Part shown: positions 28,248 through 36,831 of the stretch, one piece after another | Layout of the letters: every line of letters starts with the position of its first letter | Numbering within the stretch: position 1 is the first letter of the stretch | From: Salinivenus lutea | GTDB taxonomy: Bacteria; Bacteroidota; Rhodothermia; Rhodothermales; Salinibacteraceae | NCBI GenBank assembly: GCA_002894685.1 | Contig: NCRC01000023.1 | Coordinates: 1-61,091 of the forward strand | Direction: 5' to 3' | Length of the DNA stretch: 61,091 nucleotides | Made by a program: the position numbers and the translations under genes | The notes under the pieces: model-generated | What the model saw: only the letters and a program-made list of their open reading frames with translations | Told to the model about the DNA's origin: nothing | The model's database searches: none

Positions 28248-28868
28248 ATGGACACGCTCGACTCCGATACGGTCGTCTCCCTCGACCCAGACCAGCCGTT
28301 CTGGGAGCGCTTCTACATGGTGGCCCCCCTGGTCGTGATCGGCACGCAGAACGATGATGACACCTACAACCTGGCCCCCAAGCACATGGCCAGCCCCATG
28401 GGATGGTCGGACTACTTCGGCTTCGTGTGTACGCCCCGTCACAAAACGTACCGCAACGCGGTCGCGCAGGACGTCTTCACGGTCAGCTTTCCGAAGCCCT
28501 CGCAGGTGGTGCTCGCCAGCCTCGCCGCCTCGCCCCGCGTGGGTCCCCCCGAAGGGCCCCGGCGCAAGCCCAGCCTCGATCAGTTGCCCACTCGCGCCGC
28601 CACCGAGGTGGAGGGGGTGTTTTTGGAGGATGCCTACCTGTTTCTGGAGTGTGAGGTGGAGCGGCGGGTGGACGAGCTTGGCGAAAACAGCCTCCTGATC
28701 GGCAAGGTGCAGGCCGTGCATGTCGACAAAAAAGCGCTGCGCGTGTCCGAGCAGAGCGACAACAAGACCCTCCGCGAGAACCCTCTCCTCGCCTACCTCC
28801 CGCCGAACCACTACGCCAGCATTGACTCGGCGAATGCATTTCCCTTCCCCGCCGGCTTCGAGAAGTAG
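28248..28868 (+). CDS. Flavin reductase-like FMN-binding protein
   Basis: A 206-residue protein of the flavin reductase/flavoredoxin type. The N-terminal RFYMVAPLVVIGTQNDDDTYNLAP strand-loop and the HMASPMGWSDYFGFVCTPRH segment fit the FMN-binding split barrel. The middle carries TYRNAVAQDVFTVSFPK and the later part LGENSLLIGKVQAVHVDKKAL. It probably reduces or carries FMN; the electron donor and partner oxygenase are not identifiable. It starts 28 bp before the M20 peptidase, so they are likely cotranscribed. Confidence 0.8.
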   Translation: MDTLDSDTVVSLDPDQPFWERFYMVAPLVVIGTQNDDDTYNLAPKHMASPMGWSDYFGFVCTPRHKTYRNAVAQDVFTVSFPKPSQVVLASLAASPRVGPPEGPRRKPSLDQLPTRAATEVEGVFLEDAYLFLECEVERRVDELGENSLLIGKVQAVHVDKKALRVSEQSDNKTLRENPLLAYLPPNHYASIDSANAFPFPAGFEK

Positions 28869-28896
28869 CCGTTCTCCTCGCCTTTTCCCCGGTCCC

Positions 28897-30129
28897 ATGG
28901 CAGACGCTCCCTCTTCCTCCCTGGCCCACTCGATTCGCGACTACCTGGCCGCCCACCAGCGCCAGATGCTGGCCGTACTGGAGGCGCTGGTGCGGGCCGA
29001 GTCGCCCACCGACGTGCCCGAGGCCCAGGCCGACGTGCAGGCCGTCCTCGCCCGCCTCCTTCGCACGCTGGACTACGAGGTGCAGCCCCTGCCGGCCGAG
29101 GAGAGCGGCGGCCACCTCTACGCCCGCCCCATCCACCGGCCCAGAGGCCGCCCCATCCAGCTGCTTGTCGGCCACTGCGACACGGTGTGGCCCCTGGGCA
29201 CGCTCGACGACATGCCGTTCGAGGTGGACGGCAACGAGGTGCGCGGCCCCGGCGTCTTCGACATGAAAGGCGGCCTCGTCCAACTGCTCTTTGCCCTGGC
29301 CTCCCTCCGGGCCACCGACGCACGCCCGGACGCCGTCCCGGTCGTGTTCATCAACTCGGACGAGGAAAATGGGAGCCCCACCTCGCGGCGCCCCCTCCGC
29401 CGCCTCGCTCGCTGCGCCCACCGCGCGTTCGTGCTGGAGCCCGCCCTGGGCCTCGACGGCAAGCTGAAGACCTCTCGGAAGGGCGCGGGCCGGTTCACGG
29501 TGCGCATCACAGGCAAAAGCGCCCACGCCGGGCTCGACCCCGAGAGCGGATCGAGTGCCATCCTGGAACTCTCGCACGTCGTGCAGCGCCTGCACGACCT
29601 CAACGATCCCGAGGCAGGCATTTCGGTAAACGTGGGCACCATCGGCGGCGGCACGCGCCCCAACGTCGTGGCCCATACCAGTCGGGCCGAGGTGGACGTG
29701 CGCGTCCGGACGCAGGCGCAGGCCGAGGAGGTGGAGCGCACCCTCCGGTCCCTGCAGGCCACCACAGACGGCACCGCGCTCGACATCGAGGGCGGCATCG
29801 GGCGTCCACCCATGGAGCCCACGCCGGCCTCGCGCGAGTTGTGGGCCCAGGCCCAGCACGCCGCCTCCCTCCTCGGCGTGGACCTGTCGGAGGGGCGCTC
29901 CGGGGGCGCCTCCGACGGAAACACGATCAGTCCATTTACGCCCACGCTCGACGGCCTCGGCCCGGTGGGCGACGGCGCCCACGCCCGCCACGAGTTCTGC
30001 TACCTCGACAAGATGGTGGAGCGGAGCGCCCTTCTGGCCCTTCTCCTGGTGCACCCCCTGCTCCCGGAGACCCTCTCCCACGACCCGGCCGCCGCCCCCG
30101 CCGAGGCGCCCCCCACAGCGTCTTCCTAA
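28897..30129 (+). CDS. M20 family metallopeptidase (carboxypeptidase G2-like)
   Basis: A 410-residue dinuclear zinc amidohydrolase. Metal and catalytic residues are visible in VGHCDTVWP (first His and Asp), PGVFDMKGG (bridging Asp), INSDEENGS (catalytic Glu pair) and GDGAHARHEFC (final His). The dimerisation domain has KGAGRFTVRITGKSAHAG. This subgroup removes glutamate or acyl groups from amino acid conjugates. It lacks a signal peptide and should be cytoplasmic. It sits between a flavin reductase gene and a P-loop gene in an apparent three-gene operon with short gaps (28 and 37 bp). Confidence 0.9.
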   Translation: MADAPSSSLAHSIRDYLAAHQRQMLAVLEALVRAESPTDVPEAQADVQAVLARLLRTLDYEVQPLPAEESGGHLYARPIHRPRGRPIQLLVGHCDTVWPLGTLDDMPFEVDGNEVRGPGVFDMKGGLVQLLFALASLRATDARPDAVPVVFINSDEENGSPTSRRPLRRLARCAHRAFVLEPALGLDGKLKTSRKGAGRFTVRITGKSAHAGLDPESGSSAILELSHVVQRLHDLNDPEAGISVNVGTIGGGTRPNVVAHTSRAEVDVRVRTQAQAEEVERTLRSLQATTDGTALDIEGGIGRPPMEPTPASRELWAQAQHAASLLGVDLSEGRSGGASDGNTISPFTPTLDGLGPVGDGAHARHEFCYLDKMVERSALLALLLVHPLLPETLSHDPAAAPAEAPPTASS

Positions 30130-30166
30130 CCCCTCGTCCGTTCTCTCGTTGCACCGTTCCCCTCCC

Positions 30167-31201
30167 ATGTCCGACGCCCCTCTCTTCGACCGCTGCATCT
30201 TCAGTTCGCTCACCCGCATCAGCGCCCTCGACACCACCCCATTCACGCTCACCGCACGGCCCGCGTCCGACTGGAGCGGGGGCGACTACGTCGTGGGCGT
30301 CGTCACCGACACCTCCGGCTACCGGGCAATCGAGTTGCCCAGCGGCCGCGATATGGAGGTGGCCGAGGGCGACGCCGTGATGGGGGCCCTGGGCACGCGG
30401 AAGGCCACCCTTGAGATGACCGGCTCCTGGCGGGCGATCGGCGAGGACGGGACGATGCATGCGCTCACCCGCGCCGGGCTTTTTGGGCGCGTCGAGTCGC
30501 GCTCCACCCTCGTCCAACGCCCGATCGAGCTGCAGTACCACGGACATGTGGAGCGGCAGGGCGAGAAGGTGACAATGCAAAGCGTCCTCCCCTCCGTCGA
30601 GCCCCGCGCCTTCGACGTCCCCACCATTCTGTTCGTCGGCACGTCGATGTCCGCCGGCAAGACCACCGCCGCCCGCATTGTGACGCGCCGGCTGAAGCGG
30701 ATGGAGCTCCGCGTGGTGGGGGCAAAAGTGAGCGGGGCCGGGCGCTACCGCGACCTCCTGTCCGTCCAGGACGCCGGGGCGGATTGGGGCTACGACTTCG
30801 TCGACGTCGGCCTGCCGTCCACCGTGGTGCCGGCCGCCGAATACCGCACGGCCCTGCGGCAACTGCTCTCGCGCATGGCCCAGCCGCCCGCCGACGTGGC
30901 CGTCGTGGAAATCGGGGCCTCTCCCCTCGAGCCGTACAACGGGGCCATCGCCGTGGAGGCCCTGCAGGAGGCCCTCGCGATGACTGTGCTCTGCGCCTCC
31001 GACCCCTACGCGGTCCTCGGGGTCGAGGAGGCCTTCGGCATGCTCGACCCCGACCTTATCACGGGCATCGCCACCAACACCGCCGCGGGCGTCGACCTCC
31101 TGAAGCAGCTCACCGACCGTCCCGCCTTCAACATCCGGGACAAGAACATGCGCTCCCGCCTCGACGCCCTGCTCCGCGACCGCCTCCCGGTCCTCGACTA
31201 G
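30167..31201 (+). CDS. Conserved P-loop NTPase-like protein of unknown function
   Basis: A 344-residue protein in two parts. The N-terminal 140 residues form a beta-rich domain with GDYVVGVVTDTSGYRAIELP and GDAVMGALGTRKATLE. A Walker A loop, VGTSMSAGKTTAARI, follows near residue 165, and then segments such as KVSGAGRYRDLLSVQDAGAD, VDVGLPSTVVP, VEIGASPLEPYNGA and ATNTAAGVDLLKQLT. The P-loop half recalls BioD/MobB-type and DUF1611-type nucleotide-binding proteins, but I recognise no named family with confidence. It follows the M20 peptidase by 37 bp. Confidence 0.7.
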   Translation: MSDAPLFDRCIFSSLTRISALDTTPFTLTARPASDWSGGDYVVGVVTDTSGYRAIELPSGRDMEVAEGDAVMGALGTRKATLEMTGSWRAIGEDGTMHALTRAGLFGRVESRSTLVQRPIELQYHGHVERQGEKVTMQSVLPSVEPRAFDVPTILFVGTSMSAGKTTAARIVTRRLKRMELRVVGAKVSGAGRYRDLLSVQDAGADWGYDFVDVGLPSTVVPAAEYRTALRQLLSRMAQPPADVAVVEIGASPLEPYNGAIAVEALQEALAMTVLCASDPYAVLGVEEAFGMLDPDLITGIATNTAAGVDLLKQLTDRPAFNIRDKNMRSRLDALLRDRLPVLD

Positions 31202-31250
31202 GCCCCTCTATCAAGGCGGGGACGGAGCGTCGCCCTGCACGTGACCTCCT

Positions 31251-31277
31251 CGGTCAGCCCCACGAAGGGCCTGACCG
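31251..31277. terminator. Hairpin between convergent genes
   Basis: CGGTCAGCCC (31251-31260) pairs with GGGCCTGACCG (31267-31277) with a single bulge and a 6-nt loop. It lies in the 176-bp gap where the P-loop gene and a universal stress gene converge. No T run follows on either strand, so a terminator role is plausible but unproven. Confidence 0.4.
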
Positions 31278-31377
31278 CTGGTCCTCGCGCTTCAAGCGCA
31301 CGCGGTTCTTCCGGTCGCGGCGGCCCCGGCCCGTCGGCGCCCCGCCCCCCGCCGACCCAACGGGCCGCCACTCGGGC

Positions 31378-32316
31378 CTACGCGCCCTGCGTCGAGGCCT
31401 TGGCCTTCGGCAGGAGCGACTTCGTATCCGGCTTCACCACGAAGACTGGCGTGGGCGACTGTCGCAACACCCGCTCCGTGACACTTCCCAGCAGGAGCCG
31501 ATCGAGCCCCGTGCGGCCGTGGGTCGCGATCACCACGAGGTCGACCTCCTGCTCGTCCACGTACTCGAGGATGCTGCGGGCCGGCGAGCCCACCTCGGAG
31601 GACACCATCACGTGTTCGTATCCAATCTCCTCCCGCGCCAGGTTGCCGAGCTGCTCTTCGGATCGCTCCAGCACCTCGGGCATGGGGAAGGGGACCGATT
31701 CGAGGCCGTAGGCCGACGGGTAGGTGGGCGTCTCGACCACGTGGAGCAGATCCACCTCCGCCCCGTACGTCAGGGCGATTTCCTTGGCGTGGCGCAGCGC
31801 CGCGACCGACGCGTCGGAGAAGTCGATGGGCACGAGAATCCGACGCACGGCCTGGTCCGGCGCCCGCTCCGCGTCGGCCCGGACCGTCAGGGCCGGGCAA
31901 GGCGCCGTGCGCACCACCTCCTCCGTGACGCTCCCAAAGAGCATGCGATCCACCCCGCGGCGGCCGTGCGTTCCCATCACCACGAGATCGATGGCGTTGG
32001 CGTCGGCGTAGTCGACGAGCGCCTCGCCCGGCACGGCCGACTCGATCTGCTCTTGCACGATGGACAGGGCGGCCAGGTCGGGCCAGTTGGTCTCTGCGTT
32101 GGCCCGGGAGGGGCGCCGCAGCCACGTGTTGAGCGTGTCGACCCCGATCGGGAATTGATGTTTGGCCTCCTCGTAGTCGTGCTGGTGGCGGCCCGTCACG
32201 TTGACCACGTGCAACTCCGCATCGTGCCAGTTCGCCAGAAAGGCGGCCTGTGGAAAGGCCCGCTTCGAGCCCTCAGAAAAATCGGTCGGGAAGAGAATGC
32301 GCTGAATGGAGAGCAT
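31378..32316 (-). CDS. Universal stress protein, two tandem Usp domains
   Basis: A 312-residue protein with two UspA folds, similar in build to the one at 27066-27980. Domain one starts MLSIQRILFPTDFSEGSKRA and has MGTHGRRGVDRMLFGSVTEE. Domain two starts ILVPIDFSDASVAALRHAKE and has ATHGRTGLDRLLLGSVTERV. Both nucleotide signatures are intact. The C-terminus is a short Lys/Ser tail. It converges on the P-loop gene and lies 53 bp downstream of an SDR gene on the same strand's far side. Confidence 0.93.
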   Translation of the reverse strand: MLSIQRILFPTDFSEGSKRAFPQAAFLANWHDAELHVVNVTGRHQHDYEEAKHQFPIGVDTLNTWLRRPSRANAETNWPDLAALSIVQEQIESAVPGEALVDYADANAIDLVVMGTHGRRGVDRMLFGSVTEEVVRTAPCPALTVRADAERAPDQAVRRILVPIDFSDASVAALRHAKEIALTYGAEVDLLHVVETPTYPSAYGLESVPFPMPEVLERSEEQLGNLAREEIGYEHVMVSSEVGSPARSILEYVDEQEVDLVVIATHGRTGLDRLLLGSVTERVLRQSPTPVFVVKPDTKSLLPKAKASTQGA

Positions 32317-32369
32317 AGAGACAGAAGATGTGGGTTGTGAGAGATGAAGAGGGTCGACCGCGACCGTCT

Positions 32370-33125
32370 CTACTGCGCCGTAAAGCCGCCGTCGAGTACA
32401 AGCTCGGAGCCCGTCATGAACTTCGACTCCTCAGACGCAAGGTACGTCACGGCGTAGGCCACGTCGTCCGGCTCGCCCATGTGCCCAATCGGGTGCATGG
32501 CGTCGAGCTCTTCCTTCGTCGCCCCTTGCACCTCGGCCCCGTAGTCGGCCATCTGCGTGTCGATGTACGCCGGATGGATCGAGTTGACGCGAATGCCGTC
32601 GTCGGCCAGTTCCATCGCCGCGTCTTTTGTCATGATGCGGACGGCGCCCTTGCTCGCCCCGTAGGCCGTGTGCCCGGACAACCCCACGAGGCCTGCCACC
32701 GACGACAGATTGATCACGGAGCCTCGTTCCTGCTCGCGCATCAGCGGCGTGCAGTGCTTCATGCCCAGAAAGACGCCGGTGACGTTGATGTCCATAAGGC
32801 GGCGCCAGTCGTCAACCGACATCTCGTCCACCGGCTCGATCTGATAGATGCCCGCGTTGTTGACCAGTACGTCGGGGGCCCCGAGGGCCGACTGCACCTC
32901 ATCGACCACGCGCGACCAGTCGTCCTCGGACGTCACGTCGTGCTCGAAGAAGGCGGCGTCGTGCCCGTCCGCGGTGAGGGCCGCGACTGCCTCCTCGCCC
33001 GGCTCAGTGTCAATGTCGGTGAGGGCCACCTTCGCGCCCTCTTCGGCGAGCATGCGAGCGACGGCCCGCCCAATGCCCCGAGCGGCGCCGGTTACAAGTG
33101 CTGTTTTCCCTGAGACGCGTCCCAT
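32370..33125 (-). CDS. Short-chain dehydrogenase/reductase (SDR, glucose 1-dehydrogenase-like)
   Basis: A 251-residue classical SDR. The cofactor loop is TGAARGIG, with acidic LTDID after the second strand indicating NAD preference. NNAG, the catalytic serine in INLSSVAGLVG and the YGASK tetrad residues are all present, and the C-terminus is the usual LVLDGGFTAQ. Substrate cannot be inferred. The start MGRVSGKTALVTG is the classical one; an open frame further upstream is not homologous. It is the first of two minus-strand genes before the universal stress gene. Confidence 0.9.
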   Translation of the reverse strand: MGRVSGKTALVTGAARGIGRAVARMLAEEGAKVALTDIDTEPGEEAVAALTADGHDAAFFEHDVTSEDDWSRVVDEVQSALGAPDVLVNNAGIYQIEPVDEMSVDDWRRLMDINVTGVFLGMKHCTPLMREQERGSVINLSSVAGLVGLSGHTAYGASKGAVRIMTKDAAMELADDGIRVNSIHPAYIDTQMADYGAEVQGATKEELDAMHPIGHMGEPDDVAYAVTYLASEESKFMTGSELVLDGGFTAQ

Positions 33126-33243
33126 AATATCGATGTGGTTGTTTGTGGAGGAGTTGTATGTGCAAAGAGAAGATAGGGGCGCGCATGCACGTGCGCAGTG
33201 GAGGAATCTCCGACATGACTGTAGTGATACCCCCCCTTTCCCC

Positions 33244-33957
33244 CTACTCCAGGCGGAAGGTGAAGGTGACCGTACCGGTCTGGTTTTCCTGCGGGGCCCC
33301 CGGGGGCAGGGCGTTGAACTGCCAGCGCTGGAGCGCATCCATCACCGCCGCCTCAAGCTGTGGATTGTCCTTGATCAGCGGGACGCGGCGGACGATGCGG
33401 CCCTGCGGGTTAACGGTGATCTGGACGCGGATGCGAGCGTTCACGTTCGCCGCGTACTCCGGAAGCGGAGCAAATTCCGGGTCGCGATCGAGTCCTTCGA
33501 TGTTGTAGGGCGCGGAGGCCTCTTCCGTCGCCCCTTCGCCCGGGTCGCCGGTCGCGTCGCCGGGCTCCTCACTCGGTTCCTGCTCATCGGCCGCCTGGTC
33601 GAGCTCGGGCTGCGGCTCCGTCTCCGGCGGCTCGGCCTGCTCCTCCTCGGGCGGCACCGTCTCCTCGCTTGACTCTTCTTCCTCGGGAAGATCCACCGGC
33701 TCGGTCTCCGGCTCGGCGGCCTCCTCCGGCTCCGTTTCGGGCTCTGGGGTTTCGGTCTCGGCCTCCGGTGCGGCCGCCTCCTCCACGGCCTCCGTCGCGT
33801 CGACGGGCTGGCCGGCCTGGAAGTCGCCAAACTCCACTTCCACGTAGCCCAACTGCTGGGGCGGCGGCGTCGAGGCCGTGAGGGTCCAAAAAAGCAGGGC
33901 GAGGAGCACGTGGAGCCCGACGCTCAGACCGGCCCCTATCCAGTCGCTCGTGGTCAT
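33244..33957 (-). CDS. tonB: TonB energy-transducing protein with acidic linker
   Basis: A 237-residue periplasm-spanning protein. One N-terminal helix (about 7-27, GAGLSVGLHVLLALLFWTL) anchors it. A linker of about 100 residues is built from Glu, Pro and Thr (PEAETETPEPETEP) with almost no Lys, unlike the mixed EP/KP linker of E. coli TonB. The C-terminal domain (about 160-237) has NARIRVQITVNPQGRIVRRV and the WQFNALPPG segment that pairs with TonB boxes. No exbB/exbD is in the window. It lies 42 bp... 91 bp downstream of the PorV-like gene, and can energise receptors such as the one at 54156. Confidence 0.88.
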   Translation of the reverse strand: MTTSDWIGAGLSVGLHVLLALLFWTLTASTPPPQQLGYVEVEFGDFQAGQPVDATEAVEEAAAPEAETETPEPETEPEEAAEPETEPVDLPEEEESSEETVPPEEEQAEPPETEPQPELDQAADEQEPSEEPGDATGDPGEGATEEASAPYNIEGLDRDPEFAPLPEYAANVNARIRVQITVNPQGRIVRRVPLIKDNPQLEAAVMDALQRWQFNALPPGAPQENQTGTVTFTFRLE

Positions 33958-34047
33958 GGGTCTGCAGAGATGATGAGACAACCGCCGGAGGCAGGACGCC
34001 CGCGCCCTACCAATGAGACCGCCGCCGGGAGGGGATGGTTCGCCGCG

Positions 34048-35202
34048 TCAGTCGGTCCCGCCGCGCTTCAGGCCCGGCTGTTCAAGGCGGAGCTGGGCCG
34101 AGATGCGGTACGAGTAGCCGAGGTCTTGGGCCGTGAGCCCCGTGAAGTCGCCAAAACTGAAGTCGACGGACACCTGGGCCAGGTCGAGCCCCGCCCCGAT
34201 CGACGGCGTGAGGTCGAGCCCGAACGAGTCGCCATACCGGATCCGCTGCAGGCCCCCGCGCAGTTCGGCCACGCCCTTGTAGTTGAACGCCGCGCCCAGC
34301 CGGGGCCGAAACGACACGTCGCCGATGTTGGGGACAAACGCCCGCTGTCCGTCCACGGCCACATCGGTGTCGAGGGCAACCGTGAGCGTATGCCCGCTGC
34401 CCACCGGCCACGCGGCCCCCGCCCCGAGGCGCGCCACCGGCAGCACCAGGGCCGTGCCCCCATCGGGCAGGTCCTGCGCAAAGACCTCCTGGAACGTGTA
34501 GGGATCGCCGGTCTCCGGGTTGATGTCGGCGTCGTCCAGCTCAAACGCCCCTCGGTTCACACTCCAGCTCTGCAGCATGGTCGACACGTCCTGCACCACC
34601 GCCCCCACGCGATACGGCCCCGACCGGTACTGCGCCGCCACGTCCAGGCTGTACCCCCAGGCATTCGCAAAATCGCCGATGGCGCGACGGAGCCCCTTAA
34701 ACGTGACGCCGACGGACAGCCGGTCGCTCACCTGCCGGCTGTACCCGACGAAGAGGGCCCAATCCGCCGCCGAGAAGGTGGTAATGAGGCTTTCGTAGTT
34801 GGGCTTCGGCTGTTGGCGGACCGGGTCCCAGGCGTTCAGCGTGTTGACGATGTCGTTCACGCCACTGCGGAAGACGGACACGCCGACGGTCGAGCGCTCG
34901 GTCGCCGGAAACGCCACGGCCCCGTAATCGAACGAGACGGCCCCGGCAAACCGCTCGACGTGCATGTAGCTCACCTCGGGGTAGGTGAGGTGGCTCAGGC
35001 CGGCCGGGTTCCAGTACCCGGCGCTCACCTCGTCGGCCAGGCTCACGTAGGCCCCGCCCATGCCCAGGGCCCGGGCGTCCACGCCGCCCGCCAAGAAGTC
35101 GGCCCCGTACTTGGCAATGCGCTGCCCGTGCGCCGCGCCCCCGCTGAGTCCAAGGAGAAGGAGTGCGAGCAGAAGCGTCCGACGGCACCTCACGACAGTC
35201 AT
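34048..35202 (-). CDS. PorV/PorQ family outer-membrane beta-barrel protein
   Basis: A 384-residue exported protein. A cleavable signal peptide (RRTLLLALLLLGLSGGAAHG) is followed by the family hallmark AKYGADFLAGGVDARALGMG and GAYVSLADEVSAGYWNPAGL. Repeated amphipathic strands and an aromatic C-terminal end fit a FadL-like beta barrel. PorV and PorQ shuttle or anchor cargo in type IX secretion, and many Bacteroidota carry further members with unknown role. The start MTVVRCRRT is preferred over an ATG 16 codons upstream. It lies 52 bp downstream of rsmB and 90 bp upstream of tonB on the same strand. Confidence 0.85.
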   Translation of the reverse strand: MTVVRCRRTLLLALLLLGLSGGAAHGQRIAKYGADFLAGGVDARALGMGGAYVSLADEVSAGYWNPAGLSHLTYPEVSYMHVERFAGAVSFDYGAVAFPATERSTVGVSVFRSGVNDIVNTLNAWDPVRQQPKPNYESLITTFSAADWALFVGYSRQVSDRLSVGVTFKGLRRAIGDFANAWGYSLDVAAQYRSGPYRVGAVVQDVSTMLQSWSVNRGAFELDDADINPETGDPYTFQEVFAQDLPDGGTALVLPVARLGAGAAWPVGSGHTLTVALDTDVAVDGQRAFVPNIGDVSFRPRLGAAFNYKGVAELRGGLQRIRYGDSFGLDLTPSIGAGLDLAQVSVDFSFGDFTGLTAQDLGYSYRISAQLRLEQPGLKRGGTD

Positions 35203-35254
35203 GAGAATGGGGCCCGTTTGAACACGCGATGCACTCCGTAGCACGCGCAAGGCC

Positions 35255-36598
35255 TTAGGATGTTACGTGGCGGAGCCGGGCCGCAAACGCGCCGTCCATG
35301 CGGTGTCGGTGCGGGTGAGTGGCGAGAAATCCGCTCGGCGAGGTCATCTCCTCCGGCACCAGCCCCTCGGCCGCCTCCACGGTGAAGTCGGCGTGGCGGG
35401 CCAGAAAGCGGTCGACGCGGTGCTCGTTTTCTTCCGGCGCGATCGTGCAGGTGCTGTAGACGAGCAGGCCGCCGGGGCGCACCAGTTGGGCCGCGGCGTC
35501 GAGCAGCTCGTCCTGCAGGGCCGCAAGCTCCTCCAGGTCGTCCGGGGCACGCTGCCAGCGGAGGTCGGCCCGCTTGCCGAGCACGCCGAGCCCCGAGCAG
35601 GGGGCGTCGAGCAGTACGCGGTCGGCCCGCGGCGGATCGGGACGGTCGGCCACGGCACGCAGATCGGCCGCTTCCGTCTCCACACAGTCGGCCACGCCGT
35701 GCGCCTCGGCCCCTTCGTGCACCCGTGCCAGGCGCCCTTCGTGCGAGTCGATGGCCCGGATCCGGCCCGTCCCCTCCATGGCCGCCGCCAGGGCGAGGGT
35801 TTTGCCGCCGGGGGCCGCACAGCCGTCAATGACGGTCTCGCCCGGCTGCGCATCCACGAGACGGACGACGTGGCTGGCGCTCTCGTCCTGCACGGCGACG
35901 CGTCCCTCGTCCAGCAGGCCGCCCTGGAGAAGGGGCTGGAGGCGCTTCAGGCGCAGGCTCGTGTCGAGGGAGGGCGAGCGGGTGTACACGATCTCGCGCT
36001 CGTCGAGCCACTCTTCCACCTCGGCCCGGGTGGTGCGGAGCGGGTTGATGCGCACGTGATGGGCCGGCCGCCGGTTGTTCCACTCCAGGAGCTCGACGGC
36101 CTCCTCGGGCCCAAAGCGGTCGAGCCACCGCCGGACGAGCCACGTAGGGTGCGAGTGCCGGAGGGCGAGGTCCTCCGCCTCATCGCCGGTGTCGGGCTGC
36201 GGAAGCGCGTCGCGGCGATCGATGGCGCGGAGCACGCCATTTACGAGGTTGGCCGCGCCCTGGCGCAGGGTCTGCTTCGCCAGCTCCACGTACTCGTGCA
36301 CCACCGCCCGGGTGGGCGTCGACTGAAACTCCAGCTCGTAGAACCCCAGGCGCAGGATGTGTCGGAGGCGGGCCTCCATGCCGTCGTAGTCGCCGTTGTA
36401 GGCGTCGGCCAGCACAAAATCGAGCCACCGGCGCTGCCGCGTGACCCCCGCCACCAGCTCGCGGGCCTGCCGGCGGGTGCGGGCGTCGGCGTCGTCGGCC
36501 GACAGCTTGCCCACAAAGGCATCGTCGCGCGCCACCCGCTCCAGGTGGCGAAGGGCAAGTCGGCGCGAGGGGGAAACGGCGTCGGTGGAAGGGGGCAT
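35255..36598 (-). CDS. rsmB: 16S rRNA (cytosine-C5) methyltransferase RsmB
   Basis: A 447-residue enzyme methylating C967 of 16S rRNA. The N-terminal NusB-like domain (about 1-150) contains ARELVAGVTRQRRWLDFVLA and LANLVNGVLRAI-like ANLVNGVLRAIDRR. The methyltransferase domain has the SAM loop DGCAAPGGKTLALAAAMEG, motif IV LLDAPCSGLGVLGKRADLRW with its Cys, and motif VI VYSTCTIAPEENEH with the catalytic Cys. The ATG at 36596-36598 (MPPSTDAVSPSRRLALRHL) gives the family length; the 168-codon upstream extension is not homologous. Confidence 0.95.
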   Translation of the reverse strand: MPPSTDAVSPSRRLALRHLERVARDDAFVGKLSADDADARTRRQARELVAGVTRQRRWLDFVLADAYNGDYDGMEARLRHILRLGFYELEFQSTPTRAVVHEYVELAKQTLRQGAANLVNGVLRAIDRRDALPQPDTGDEAEDLALRHSHPTWLVRRWLDRFGPEEAVELLEWNNRRPAHHVRINPLRTTRAEVEEWLDEREIVYTRSPSLDTSLRLKRLQPLLQGGLLDEGRVAVQDESASHVVRLVDAQPGETVIDGCAAPGGKTLALAAAMEGTGRIRAIDSHEGRLARVHEGAEAHGVADCVETEAADLRAVADRPDPPRADRVLLDAPCSGLGVLGKRADLRWQRAPDDLEELAALQDELLDAAAQLVRPGGLLVYSTCTIAPEENEHRVDRFLARHADFTVEAAEGLVPEEMTSPSGFLATHPHRHRMDGAFAARLRHVTS

Positions 36599-36831
36599 GG
36601 GCGCAGCGGTCTGTCGAAAGAACGTGGAGGCTCTGTACGCCCGCCCCGAATCGGCGTTTTCGGCGGCCCAAATCTTCACGCGAGCACCGCGAAGAGGCCT
36701 CCAGCCCAACGGCCGATTCCGCCGCCCCCTTTTCCCTGCCGTCCGCCCTCCTCCCCTGCCCTCCTGGACGCGTGGGGGCCGCCCCAGCGTGGCTTTTTTC
36801 GTGCCCTCAGGGGCGGGATAGGGGTCGACCG

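Noticed and set aside
28483-30252. A long minus-strand frame opposite the M20 peptidase
   Set aside because: Antisense shadow of a GC-rich gene. The plus-strand zinc motifs are intact and in order.
30167-31201. Assigning the P-loop protein to DUF1611/DgcN (D-glutamate N-acetyltransferase)
   Set aside because: The Walker region and downstream motifs differ from my recollection of that family, and no dipeptide epimerase gene accompanies it.
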